From contig JBALVI010000001.1 in NCBI GenBank assembly GCA_036961205.1, positions 1,240,001 to 1,304,000 of the forward strand: a stretch of DNA of 64,000 nt, given 5' to 3'. The translations under genes and the position numbers were made by a program. Origin of the DNA: CALJFL01 sp036961205 (GTDB lineage: Bacteria > Pseudomonadota > Gammaproteobacteria > Pseudomonadales > Halieaceae). A model generated the notes under the pieces. It did not search any database, was not told where the DNA came from, and worked only from the letters and a program-made list of their open reading frames with translations. Numbering within the stretch: position 1 is the stretch's first letter; each line of letters starts with the position of its first letter. Shown piece after piece: positions 1 to 8,229 of the stretch.

Positions 1-117
1 GATGAGGTCGACAAAGAAGGCACCGGTAAGGTGTCTGATACCAAGAGCGGCGATAGCAATGTTGCCAGCTTTCCTTTCGCCGGCATCCAGCCCGGTCATC
101 AGGGCAGCGAGGAATAA
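1..117 (+). CDS. C-terminal end of an unidentified protein (partial)
   Basis: The window opens inside a reading frame that runs 38 codons to a TAA at 115-117. The tail is hydrophilic and ends in ...FPFAGIQPGHQGSEE. The codons look ordinary for this genome, and the frame is open from the first base, so it is probably the end of a real gene whose start lies to the left. Too little is visible to name a family. The overlapping ATG frame (2-211) is likely a shadow. The next gene is convergent, ending 75 bp away. Confidence 0.45.
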   Translation, partial: DEVDKEGTGKVSDTKSGDSNVASFPFAGIQPGHQGSEE

Positions 118-191
118 GCTACGCTGCCTTCAGAGTCCATTTTTTCATTCGCCAGAAACCGACCTTCGCCGGATAACGACCAGCACTCCAA

Positions 192-1466
192 TCAGCGCAA
201 CGCCTGCCTGACCGACGCCAGCTTTACACACACCACAAACGCCTTAACCGTGGCTTGCACTTCTGACAGCGACGGAAAGGTTGGAGCCAGGCGAATATTA
301 GCGTCCTGCGGATCTTTGCCATAGGGATAGGTGGCACCTGCCGGCGTCAATTTAACGCCAATGTCGGCTGCCAGGCCGACAATCTCCGCAGCCAGGCCGG
401 GCCGGGATTGGAACGAGATAAAGTAGCCGCCTAGTGGGTGGGTCCACTCACCCATGCCGGTGCCGGCCAGCTCTGCATCCAGCGTCTGCAATACGGCGTC
501 GAATCTCGGTTTGATTAGCTCGGCGTGTTTTGCCATGTGACTTTCCAGAGTCTCCCGGTCTTTTAGAAAACGAAGATGGCGCAGCTGGTTAACCTTGTCT
601 GGGCCAATTGTTTGAAACGCGAGTTGCGTCTTCAGTGCTCCCAAAATATTTTTGCTGCTGGCCAGATAGGCCAGGCCGGCGCCGGCGAAAGTAATCTTGG
701 AAGTCGAACCAAACTGAACCACGGAGTCGCAGGTGCCGTGCTTTTCACAACACTGCCGAATAGACGCCAGCGCAGGTGCAGACGGCGACAGTGTGTGTAC
801 CACGTAGGCATTGTCCCACATGACCAGAAAGTCCTCCCCGGCCTTTGCGCCCAGCCCGGCGATACGGTCCACAGTTTCGTCGCTATAGGTACAGCCGGTG
901 GGATTTGAAAACCGTGGTACACACCACATTCCGCGAATACTGTCGTCCGCGGCTAGCAGCGCTTCAACCGCGTCCATGTCAGGCCCGGTATCTAGCATAT
1001 CGACGGTGAGCATCTCGATGCCGAGGTGCTCACAAACCGTAAAGTGCCGGTCATAGCCGGGTACCGGACAGATGAACTTGTTAGTTCTATGCCGACTCCA
1101 GGCAGAGTTCGGTCCACGCAGTCCGTGATGCACTGCCACCTCAAGGGTGAAATACATTAGCGCCAGGCTGCTATTGCCGCCGATCAAGGTTTCTTCCGCG
1201 TTGCAGCCGAGCAAACTGCCGAAAAACTCGCGCGCCTCGGCGAGCCCATCCAGGCCGCCATAGTTGCGCACGTCGGTACCGTTGGCACTCAGATAGTGAC
1301 CCTCGAGAATACCGTCTAGCGGGTTCGACAGGGCGACCTGATCCTTGCCTGGCTTGCCTCGCGTCAAATCCAGCGAGAGCTGCTGTTTTTGTAACTCCAG
1401 ATACGCTCGTTCCAGTACGTTCAGTTCGGTTTTAAGCTGATCCTTGCTGGCCTGGTCAATGTGCAC
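192..1466 (-). CDS. PLP-dependent aminotransferase (aspartate aminotransferase, Ic/MocR-like type)
   Basis: 424-residue fold-type I aminotransferase that should transfer an amino group between aspartate (or a similar donor) and a 2-oxo acid in the cytoplasm. The N-terminal DLTRGKP motif (residues 33-39) is typical of the actinobacterial/proteobacterial type Ic aspartate aminotransferase family. The PLP lysine is K257 in GSTSKITF, N188 lies in SNPTG and D218 in WDNAY, all as expected. The start is GTG at 1466 with AAGGA about ten bases upstream. It is transcribed divergently from lon across a 170-bp region. The exact substrate cannot be read from sequence. Confidence 0.88.
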   Translation of the reverse strand: MHIDQASKDQLKTELNVLERAYLELQKQQLSLDLTRGKPGKDQVALSNPLDGILEGHYLSANGTDVRNYGGLDGLAEAREFFGSLLGCNAEETLIGGNSSLALMYFTLEVAVHHGLRGPNSAWSRHRTNKFICPVPGYDRHFTVCEHLGIEMLTVDMLDTGPDMDAVEALLAADDSIRGMWCVPRFSNPTGCTYSDETVDRIAGLGAKAGEDFLVMWDNAYVVHTLSPSAPALASIRQCCEKHGTCDSVVQFGSTSKITFAGAGLAYLASSKNILGALKTQLAFQTIGPDKVNQLRHLRFLKDRETLESHMAKHAELIKPRFDAVLQTLDAELAGTGMGEWTHPLGGYFISFQSRPGLAAEIVGLAADIGVKLTPAGATYPYGKDPQDANIRLAPTFPSLSEVQATVKAFVVCVKLASVRQALR

Positions 1467-1572
1467 TAGGGAATCCTTTTATGTACTACTATTAAGTGAA
1501 TGATGACAATTTTCAGCGAACGATTATACCGCCGCGCGGCGAGCACCGGTAAGGGAACTATTTGACATCCGG

Positions 1573-1600
1573 CTTGAAAAAGCCCCGCTCTCCCCCATAT
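1573..1600 (+). promoter_or_regulatory. Sigma-32 (RpoH) type heat-shock promoter upstream of lon
   Basis: CTTGAAA at 1573-1579 and CCCCATAT at 1593-1600 are separated by 13 bases. This matches the classic RpoH consensus (CTTGAAA, 13-14 bases, CCCCATNT). Transcription would begin near 1607, about 30 bases before the lon ATG. That lon genes are heat-shock controlled is established; use of this site is inferred from the match and position. Confidence 0.82.
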
Positions 1601-1635
1601 CTACCGGATGAAAATGAACATCGAGGTTGTTAACA

Positions 1636-4059
1636 ATGAGTGAACAAGAGCGGCCTGATGAGGCTGAATTGGTTGAGCCAGAGTCCGGCGCGCATACCCC
1701 GGCGGTGGCCGACGAAGTTCTACCAGACACGCTTTACCTGATGCCCATCCCCAATCGCCCGTTCTTCCCCGGGCAAGTCCAGCCGGTAGCGCTTAACCCG
1801 GTTGAGTGGGGCAGTACTTTGGAGGCGGTTGATGCGGCGGGCAATGGCTTGATCGGTTTGTCGTATGTAGAGGGCGCTGATCCGGCCGGCACAGACACAC
1901 GAAAGTTTCCCGAAATTGGTTGTGCGGTTCGTCTCCATAAGCCGCCCGTGCCTGGCGAAAGCGTCGGCCAGTTTTTGGCACAGGGGGTTCGCCGGTTTCG
2001 AATTGTGCGCTGGCTGAATGACAAGCCTCCTTATCTGGTGCAGGTGGAATACCCGCGCAGCCAGGGAGACCGGGACTCAGACGAAATCAAAGCCTACGCC
2101 ATGGCGCTGATTAAGGAAATCAAAGAGCTGATCCCGCTCAACCCACTGTACAGCGAAGAGCTGAAAACCTACCTGGCCAACTTCAATCCAAATCAACCCA
2201 GTTTACTGGCGGATTTCTCGGCAGCACTGACTACCGCTTCAGGTGATTCGCTACAGGAGATTCTGGATACCCTGCCACTGCGTTCGCGCATCGAAAAGGT
2301 ACTTAAGCTGCTGCGTAAAGAACGTGAAGTGGCTGAGTTACAGCGTCAGATCACCAGTCAGGTCGACGAGAAGGTCTCGGATCAACAGCGCGAATTTTTC
2401 CTCCGTGAACAGCTTAAAATTATCCAGAAAGAACTCGGTATATCGAAAGACGACCGAACCTCTGACGAAGAGATGTTCGCTGAGCGCATCACCAATCTGG
2501 AAATGCCCGAGGCTGTGGCAAAGCGCATTGAAGACGAGATGCACAAACTGTCGGTGCTGGAATCTGGCTCGCCGGAATATGGCGTAACCCGCAACTATCT
2601 CGACTGGGCAACCTCCGTGCCCTGGGGTGTTTTGTCAAAAGACAACCTGGAGCTGAAGCATGCTCGCACGGTGCTCAATGAACATCACGAGGGTCTCGAT
2701 GATGTAAAGGATCGCATTCTGGAATTCCTGGCGGTGGGATCTTTTCGCGGCGAGATAGCGGGCTCCATATTATTGTTGGTCGGCCCCCCCGGTGTTGGTA
2801 AAACCAGCATCGGTCGCTCTGTTGCCGATGCCCTGGGCCGTGAGTTTTACCGCTTCAGTTTGGGCGGAATGCGTGATGAAGCTGAAATTAAAGGTCACCG
2901 CCGCACCTATATTGGCGCCATGCCGGGCAAGTTGGTGCAGGCGCTGAAGGAAGTACAGGTGTCCAACCCCGTTATCATGCTGGACGAAATCGATAAAATT
3001 GGTGCTTCCTATCAGGGGGACCCTGCCTCTGCATTGCTGGAAGTACTCGACCCTGAACAGAACAGTGAATTTCTCGACCACTATCTCGATCTGAGAGTCG
3101 ATTTATCCAAGGTGTTGTTTATCTGCACCGCCAATCAACTGGATACCATACCCGGGCCTCTGCTGGATCGTATGGAGACCCTGCGGTTGTCGGGTTACGT
3201 GGCAGAGGAAAAACTGTCCATTGCGCGTAAACACCTGTGGCCAAAACAGCTTGAGCGCCACGGTCTGTCTGACGATCAGCTAAAGATCAATGATGCCGGG
3301 CTAAAATACGTGATCGACTCCTATTGCCGGGAAGCCGGTGTGCGTACCCTGGAAAAACAGCTGTCTCGAATTATGCGCAAATCCATAATGCAGATTCTGG
3401 AGAGCGGAGAAGAGAAGCTGCGAGTCGGCAAAAAGGATATCGATCGCTTGCTTGGCATGCCGCCGTTTCAACCAGACAAGCCTTTGCGCGGCGTGGGAGT
3501 TGCCACTGGTCTCGCATGGACATCCATGGGCGGTGCCACCCTGGCCATTGAGTCCTCTCAAATTCACACGCTGAATCGCGGTTTCAAAATGACCGGGCGG
3601 CTTGGCGACGTGATGAAGGAGTCCGCCGAAATTGCCTATAGCTACGTTGTTGGTAACCTTAAACATTATGGCTGCGATCCGGACTTTTTCGATATGAGCA
3701 TGGTGCATTTGCACGTACCTGAGGGCGCAACTCCCAAAGATGGTCCCAGTGCCGGTGTCACCATGGCTACTGCGTTGGTCTCGTTGGCTCGTAAAGAGCG
3801 GATCAAACGACCGTTAGCGATGACTGGTGAATTGAGTTTGACTGGGCAGGTATTGCCAGTAGGCGGTATCCGCGAGAAGGTGATCGCGGCGCGGCGCAGC
3901 AAGATCATGGAATTGATATTGCCGCATGCGAACAAGCGGGACTTTGAAGAGTTGCCGGAATATCTACGTGAGAATATCAATGTGCATTTTGCGCGGACTT
4001 ATCGCGAGGTGTTTGAGTACGTATTCCATGAGCATCGGTTGGATAAATCTTTGCACTGA
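1636..4059 (+). CDS. lon: ATP-dependent protease Lon
   Basis: 807-residue AAA+ serine protease that unfolds and degrades damaged and regulatory proteins in the cytoplasm. Order: N-terminal substrate-binding LON domain (about 30-230), coiled-coil linker, AAA+ module with Walker A GPPGVGKT (383-390) and Walker B VIMLDEIDK, then the protease domain with catalytic S705 in KDGPSAG and K748 in GGIREKV. ATG 1636 is preferred over the in-frame TTG at 1627 because GAGG lies about ten bases upstream. The N-terminal sequence (LYLMPIPNRPFFPGQ) resembles the second, stress-linked Lon of pseudomonads (AsrA type) more than the housekeeping form; this subtype call is an inference. It has its own heat-shock promoter. 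Confidence 0.95.
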   Translation: MSEQERPDEAELVEPESGAHTPAVADEVLPDTLYLMPIPNRPFFPGQVQPVALNPVEWGSTLEAVDAAGNGLIGLSYVEGADPAGTDTRKFPEIGCAVRLHKPPVPGESVGQFLAQGVRRFRIVRWLNDKPPYLVQVEYPRSQGDRDSDEIKAYAMALIKEIKELIPLNPLYSEELKTYLANFNPNQPSLLADFSAALTTASGDSLQEILDTLPLRSRIEKVLKLLRKEREVAELQRQITSQVDEKVSDQQREFFLREQLKIIQKELGISKDDRTSDEEMFAERITNLEMPEAVAKRIEDEMHKLSVLESGSPEYGVTRNYLDWATSVPWGVLSKDNLELKHARTVLNEHHEGLDDVKDRILEFLAVGSFRGEIAGSILLLVGPPGVGKTSIGRSVADALGREFYRFSLGGMRDEAEIKGHRRTYIGAMPGKLVQALKEVQVSNPVIMLDEIDKIGASYQGDPASALLEVLDPEQNSEFLDHYLDLRVDLSKVLFICTANQLDTIPGPLLDRMETLRLSGYVAEEKLSIARKHLWPKQLERHGLSDDQLKINDAGLKYVIDSYCREAGVRTLEKQLSRIMRKSIMQILESGEEKLRVGKKDIDRLLGMPPFQPDKPLRGVGVATGLAWTSMGGATLAIESSQIHTLNRGFKMTGRLGDVMKESAEIAYSYVVGNLKHYGCDPDFFDMSMVHLHVPEGATPKDGPSAGVTMATALVSLARKERIKRPLAMTGELSLTGQVLPVGGIREKVIAARRSKIMELILPHANKRDFEELPEYLRENINVHFARTYREVFEYVFHEHRLDKSLH

Positions 4060-4082
4060 TCGATTACGCTTCAGATGGTCTG

Positions 4083-4122
4083 AGGGGTTGCTGTTTCTTA
4101 TTCGGGACTTGTCCGAACCCCT
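4083..4122. repeat. Nested inverted repeats between lon and cmoB
   Basis: AGGGGTT (4083-4089) pairs with AACCCCT (4116-4122). A competing inner hairpin pairs TTCGG (4101-4105) with CCGAA (4113-4117). The site lies between the convergent ends of lon and cmoB and may act as a bidirectional stop. No T-run follows either arm, so classical terminator function is uncertain. Confidence 0.35.
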
Positions 4123-4139
4123 ATGCAGAGGGTCTTATT

Positions 4140-5135
4140 CTAGCTGCGTGGGACCCACTTCCCAGGAACCGTGGCAGTCACTACGGCCCTGGTCGGAGCG
4201 GGATATCCCTCAACAGTCTTCGAACTATCATCTGGATCCAGAAAATCACTCAAAGAATGAAACGTCATCCAATCGGTAGAACGCTGTTCATCGCTTGAAG
4301 TGACATTCACATCAATGACCTGCGGATTTTCAAATCCCACTTTCTCCAGCCAAACTTTCAAGGTGTCAGTGCTAGGTAAAAACCAGACGTTGCCCATGCG
4401 GGCATAACGGCCTGCGGGTACCAACGTATCGCCCGGGCCGCCTTCGATAATTAGTGTTTCCAATACCAGTTGGCCGCCTGGGCGCAGACTGTCGCGCAGT
4501 TCCATCAGATGATCCATGGGGGAGCGGCGGTGGTATAAAATTCCCATTGAAAATACGGTGTCGAACGCTTTTAGCTTGGGCGGCAGGCGTTCGATACCCA
4601 CGGGTAGTACCCAGATGTTGTCTTGTTGCAGGTATTTTTGCAGCGCCCAGAATTGCACAACGAACAGGGGGGTGGGGTCTATGCCGATGACTTCGCGGGC
4701 ACCCTCGCCAAGCATGCGCCAGCAGTGGTAGCCACTACCGCAGCCAACGTCGAGTATCCGTCTACCAGTGAGGTTGTCGATGCTGTCGCGCAGGCGATCC
4801 CATTTCCAGTCAGAGCGCCACTCGGTGTCTATGTGTTGGCCGAACAGTTCATAGGGGCCTTTACGCCATGGGCGTAGGCCTTTCAGTGCTGTTTCGAGTT
4901 GATCATTTAGCTGTTCTGGCAATGGCGATTGACTACTGGCGCCGACTCTCGCGTTATTGAGCTGCACGGTATCAACGTTGATATCCGGCAAGTCGCCCAG
5001 GGCTTTTAGCCAGCGAGCCAGATCACCATAGCGCTCTTTGGAAAGTCCGGCTGCAATCTGTGTAGGTAATAAAGCGGCCCAGGCAGCCAAATCGCCTTCG
5101 CTCCACTGAGCGATCAACGCTTTGTAGTCGATCAT
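4140..5135 (-). CDS. cmoB: tRNA U34 carboxymethyltransferase CmoB
   Basis: 331-residue SAM-fold enzyme. It transfers the carboxymethyl group of carboxy-S-adenosylmethionine to 5-hydroxyuridine at tRNA position 34, giving cmo5U, which widens wobble decoding. The central methyltransferase motif is GRRILDVGCGSGYHCWRM, and the family-typical segment with FGQHIDTEWRSDWKW precedes it. Length matches the family (about 320-330). Its ATG overlaps the cmoA stop codon by four bases, so the two are translationally coupled in the usual cmoAB order. Confidence 0.95.
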   Translation of the reverse strand: MIDYKALIAQWSEGDLAAWAALLPTQIAAGLSKERYGDLARWLKALGDLPDINVDTVQLNNARVGASSQSPLPEQLNDQLETALKGLRPWRKGPYELFGQHIDTEWRSDWKWDRLRDSIDNLTGRRILDVGCGSGYHCWRMLGEGAREVIGIDPTPLFVVQFWALQKYLQQDNIWVLPVGIERLPPKLKAFDTVFSMGILYHRRSPMDHLMELRDSLRPGGQLVLETLIIEGGPGDTLVPAGRYARMGNVWFLPSTDTLKVWLEKVGFENPQVIDVNVTSSDEQRSTDWMTFHSLSDFLDPDDSSKTVEGYPAPTRAVVTATVPGKWVPRS

Positions 5136-5863
5136 TTCAGCGCGACAAGAGAGGCAAAGTTAAAGCACTGAAACCAGACATCGCAGCTGCTGAATCCAGC
5201 CTGGGACATTCGCTGGCGGTGTTCTTTTAATGTTTCAGGAACAAGAACATCTTCTATGGAGTCACGTTTTTGTGCGATCTCCAGATCACTGTAACCGTTT
5301 GCCCGTTTGAACTCGTGGTGTAAATCAATGTTGAGTTGATCCAGGTGGGGGTCTTCGAAGACGACTTTTTCGGACAGCACCATGATGCCGCCGGGACGAA
5401 GGCCTTGGTAAATGTTGCGAATGACATGGTCTCGCTGTGCCTGCTCAACAAACTGTAGGGTGAAGTTCAGCACCACTACGGAGGCGTTGGTAATATCCAC
5501 TTCCTGCAGGGGTTTGCAGATCAGCTCTACCGGCGTGTCGTGAGTATCCGTATCGATGATGTTGCGGCAGCGCTGCAGCATGGGCTGGGAGGTATCGACA
5601 CCAACTATGGTGCAGTCGGGCACCTGCAGGTTCTGGCGCATGGCCAGGCTTGAAGCGCCCAGAGAGCAGCCAAGATCGTATAAGTTGCTGCCGGCAGTGG
5701 CGTAGCGCGCAGCCAGCAAGCCAGTCATTGCAACGATAGTGGGATAGCCAGGTACCGATCGTTTGATCATGTTCGGAAACACGCTGGCCACTTTGTCATC
5801 GAACACAAACAAGCCGGGATCGGCAAGGGGCTCGGCGTAAAGGGTGTCTCGCTTATCGCTCAC
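5132..5863 (-). CDS. cmoA: Carboxy-S-adenosyl-L-methionine synthase CmoA
   Basis: 243-residue SAM-dependent enzyme that converts SAM and prephenate to carboxy-SAM, the donor used by CmoB. The signature YDLGCSLGASSL and the downstream VVLNFTLQFV strand are typical of CmoA. It starts with GTG at 5863 and overlaps cmoB by four bases. Length equals the family norm of about 245 residues. Confidence 0.95.
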   Translation of the reverse strand: MSDKRDTLYAEPLADPGLFVFDDKVASVFPNMIKRSVPGYPTIVAMTGLLAARYATAGSNLYDLGCSLGASSLAMRQNLQVPDCTIVGVDTSQPMLQRCRNIIDTDTHDTPVELICKPLQEVDITNASVVVLNFTLQFVEQAQRDHVIRNIYQGLRPGGIMVLSEKVVFEDPHLDQLNIDLHHEFKRANGYSDLEIAQKRDSIEDVLVPETLKEHRQRMSQAGFSSCDVWFQCFNFASLVALK

Positions 5864-5920
5864 AGAGGTGCTCGGTCTGACTATGCACCCGCGAGGGGTG
5901 CAGTGAGGGTGGAGGCCTTT

Positions 5921-6106
5921 CTAGTTGGCGCTTCGAACCAACTTGGCTTCTTCGGCTGCAGCCGGACCGCCCGCGCGTGCGCGAGGGTGGAAATGTGCGA
6001 AGTGGGTCGCGCATTCGGTATCGGCTGAATCCTGTTTGTCGTGGGCAAATTTAATGCTGCGCATAAAATCGACTAATGTTGTTTTGCCCTGGTCACGTCT
6101 TTTCAT
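5921..6106 (-). CDS. Small hypothetical protein (61 aa)
   Basis: Possible short basic protein beginning MKRRDQGKTTLVDFMRSIKF. It has no signal peptide, membrane segment or recognised domain. It is on the same strand as cmoAB and upstream of them, with AGAG about ten bases before the ATG. It fills an otherwise empty stretch and has no better competing frame. I do not recognise the family, and it could be spurious. Confidence 0.35.
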   Translation of the reverse strand: MKRRDQGKTTLVDFMRSIKFAHDKQDSADTECATHFAHFHPRARAGGPAAAEEAKLVRSAN

Positions 6107-6217
6107 GGGTACTCTATCTACAATTCAGTGTTCCTAGGATGGATTGTAGTCATACCGCCGCAACAAGTAGCGTAAAAAATCCCTACATTTTATGTGAAAA
6201 AAGCCCGTTAGGCCTGT

Positions 6218-6790
6218 CTATTTCAGCTTCAGGGTTTCCTCAAGTTCGGGTAGTAGTTCGAATAACTCCGGTTTGTTGGCTCGAATTTCATCGGCGTTAA
6301 GACCGTGAAGCTCGTGTGGAAAAATCAGCCACTGATCTGTTTCGTGAACATAGTAGTCGGGTTCGCGGTCACTCTGGTTTTTGGTTGGCTTGTAGTAGGG
6401 GGTGGCAATTCGAATTTCTGGTGTGTTCTTTTTACAGGCTCTTTTCAAATCAATAATCGCCTGCTGAATAGACAGGCCGGTATCGTGCACGTCGTCCACG
6501 AACAAAAGTGAGTCTTCTGCTTCCAGGCGCTTGATTACATAATTCAGACCGTGGACCAGGACATGGCGACTGCGCTGGTCAATGCCAGTGTATGAGGAGG
6601 TGCGAATCGAGATATGGTCGGACTCCACACCCAGTACATCCAGCAATTCCTGTACGGCAATGCCCACCGGTGCGCCGCCGCGCCAGACGCCGACGATATA
6701 GTTGGGCCGATAGCCGCTCTGGTAAACCTGCCAGGCAAGTTTGAAAGAATCTTCCAGTAATTGCTGCGCGCTGATGTAGTGTTTTTCCAT
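6218..6790 (-). CDS. Purine phosphoribosyltransferase (hypoxanthine/xanthine-guanine type)
   Basis: 190-residue type I phosphoribosyltransferase, predicted to make purine nucleotides from free bases and PRPP in the cytoplasm. The PRPP-binding loop is LLFVDDVHDTGLS, and the pyrophosphate-loop region VGVWRGGAPVG lies near residue 35. The start MEKHYISAQQ (6790) is preferred over the upstream 6844 ATG because homologous enzymes begin with this short N-terminus. Base preference (hypoxanthine versus xanthine/guanine) is not evident. Downstream on its strand, near 6200, a weak GC stem runs into six Ts and may terminate transcription. Confidence 0.85.
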   Translation of the reverse strand: MEKHYISAQQLLEDSFKLAWQVYQSGYRPNYIVGVWRGGAPVGIAVQELLDVLGVESDHISIRTSSYTGIDQRSRHVLVHGLNYVIKRLEAEDSLLFVDDVHDTGLSIQQAIIDLKRACKKNTPEIRIATPYYKPTKNQSDREPDYYVHETDQWLIFPHELHGLNADEIRANKPELFELLPELEETLKLK

Positions 6791-7041
6791 AATAATCGAG
6801 TGCCCCGATGTTAGTGTTCGACAGATAGCGGGCAAGATTAGCACAGCGCCGGCAGCTTGCCCTGCGGCCTTTCAAGCGGAATTTTAAACAGCGAGAAAGC
6901 AAATGTGGATATACTGTCAGTTGGACCGACGATTTGCGGCGTTTATTCGCCGGCTAAACGACTTGAAATTGAAGCGGTGACCCTCTTTCTGGCAGTTGTT
7001 GACGACATTGCTGGCGGAAATGTAAGCGAAGGAATTTAATT

Positions 7042-8229
7042 ATGCTGGATGTACTCGAACAACTTCCCATGGACTCGATACTTGGCCTTGCCCAAGAGGC
7101 CAAAGCAGATCAGAACCCCAACAAAGTGGATCTGACGCTTGGTATCTACATGAACGAGGAGGGCGTCTGCCCGGTATTTGGGGCAATTCAGCAGGCCCAG
7201 CATGCCCTTGTTAATGAAGAGATCAGCAAAGCCTATATGGCCCCCGCCGGCGCTACCGACTTCAACCTGGGGATGCAAAAACTAGTACTGGGCGCCGACA
7301 GCGCACCCTTACTGGAGGGTCGTATCGGCAGTGTGCAAACCCCGGGCGGCTGCGGTGCGCTTCGCATCGGTGCGGAACTCATTCAGGCGGCCAATCCAGG
7401 TACCCGGGTTTGGGTCAGTGATCCGACCTGGCCGGTACATATTCCGCTGATTGGCAGTGTGGGACTGACCTTTGAAACTTATCGTTACTACGACCCTGCG
7501 ACCCACGGGGTTAATTTCCAGGGCATGGTGGAAGATCTGAAGGGTGCTAAAGCCGGCGAAGTCGTGCTCTTACACGGCTGTTGTCACAATCCCAGCGGGG
7601 CGGATCTAAGCCTTGAGCAGTGGGGCGTGATTGCCGATATGGCTGAGGCCCAGGGCTTTGTTCCGTTTGTAGATACCGCCTATCAGGGGCTGGGTCTCAG
7701 TCTCGACGAAGATGCTGCGGGGCTGCGTTTACTGGCGGCTCGCCTGCCAGAAATGATTATTGCCGCTTCCTGTTCAAAGAATATGGGCCTCTACCGGGAG
7801 CGTACCGGTGCGGCGATTTTTGTTTGTAAGGATAAGGAAAATGCCCAGGCCCTGGTCAGCCAGGCCCTGGTAGCTGCGCGCCGGACCTATTCCATGCCGC
7901 CTGCTCACGGTGGTTTGCTCGCAGCTCGATTACTGACTGACGCTACGCTCAATGCCAATTGGCGAATAGAACTCGAGCAAATGTGCCAGCGAATCAATGG
8001 TCTGCGTGCGCAGTTGGTGGATAAGCTACAGGCAGCGACCAATCAGGATTTTGGTTTTATCCAGCAAGAAAAGGGCATGTTTTCCTTTCTTGGCCTTAGC
8101 GCTGAGCAGGCCCAGCGGCTGCGTAAGGACCACAGCGTTTATATGCTGGACTCCTCAAGGATTAACGTGGCGGGGGTTAATGCGAGCAACATCGATGCCC
8201 TGGCTAAAGCCGTGGCTGCCGTACTATAG
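7042..8229 (+). CDS. Aromatic/aspartate aminotransferase (TyrB/AspC family)
   Basis: 395-residue class I aminotransferase of the aspartate/tyrosine subgroup (transamination of Tyr, Phe or Asp with 2-oxoglutarate). The PLP lysine is K246 in SCSKNMGLYRERTG; CHNPSGADL and FVDTAYQG carry the cofactor-contacting Asn, Asp and Tyr. Length and the short N-terminus match the family. GAAGGA lies seven bases before the ATG. It is convergent with uup, with the two stop codons abutting at 8229/8230 and no room for a separate terminator. Confidence 0.9.
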   Translation: MLDVLEQLPMDSILGLAQEAKADQNPNKVDLTLGIYMNEEGVCPVFGAIQQAQHALVNEEISKAYMAPAGATDFNLGMQKLVLGADSAPLLEGRIGSVQTPGGCGALRIGAELIQAANPGTRVWVSDPTWPVHIPLIGSVGLTFETYRYYDPATHGVNFQGMVEDLKGAKAGEVVLLHGCCHNPSGADLSLEQWGVIADMAEAQGFVPFVDTAYQGLGLSLDEDAAGLRLLAARLPEMIIAASCSKNMGLYRERTGAAIFVCKDKENAQALVSQALVAARRTYSMPPAHGGLLAARLLTDATLNANWRIELEQMCQRINGLRAQLVDKLQAATNQDFGFIQQEKGMFSFLGLSAEQAQRLRKDHSVYMLDSSRINVAGVNASNIDALAKAVAAVL

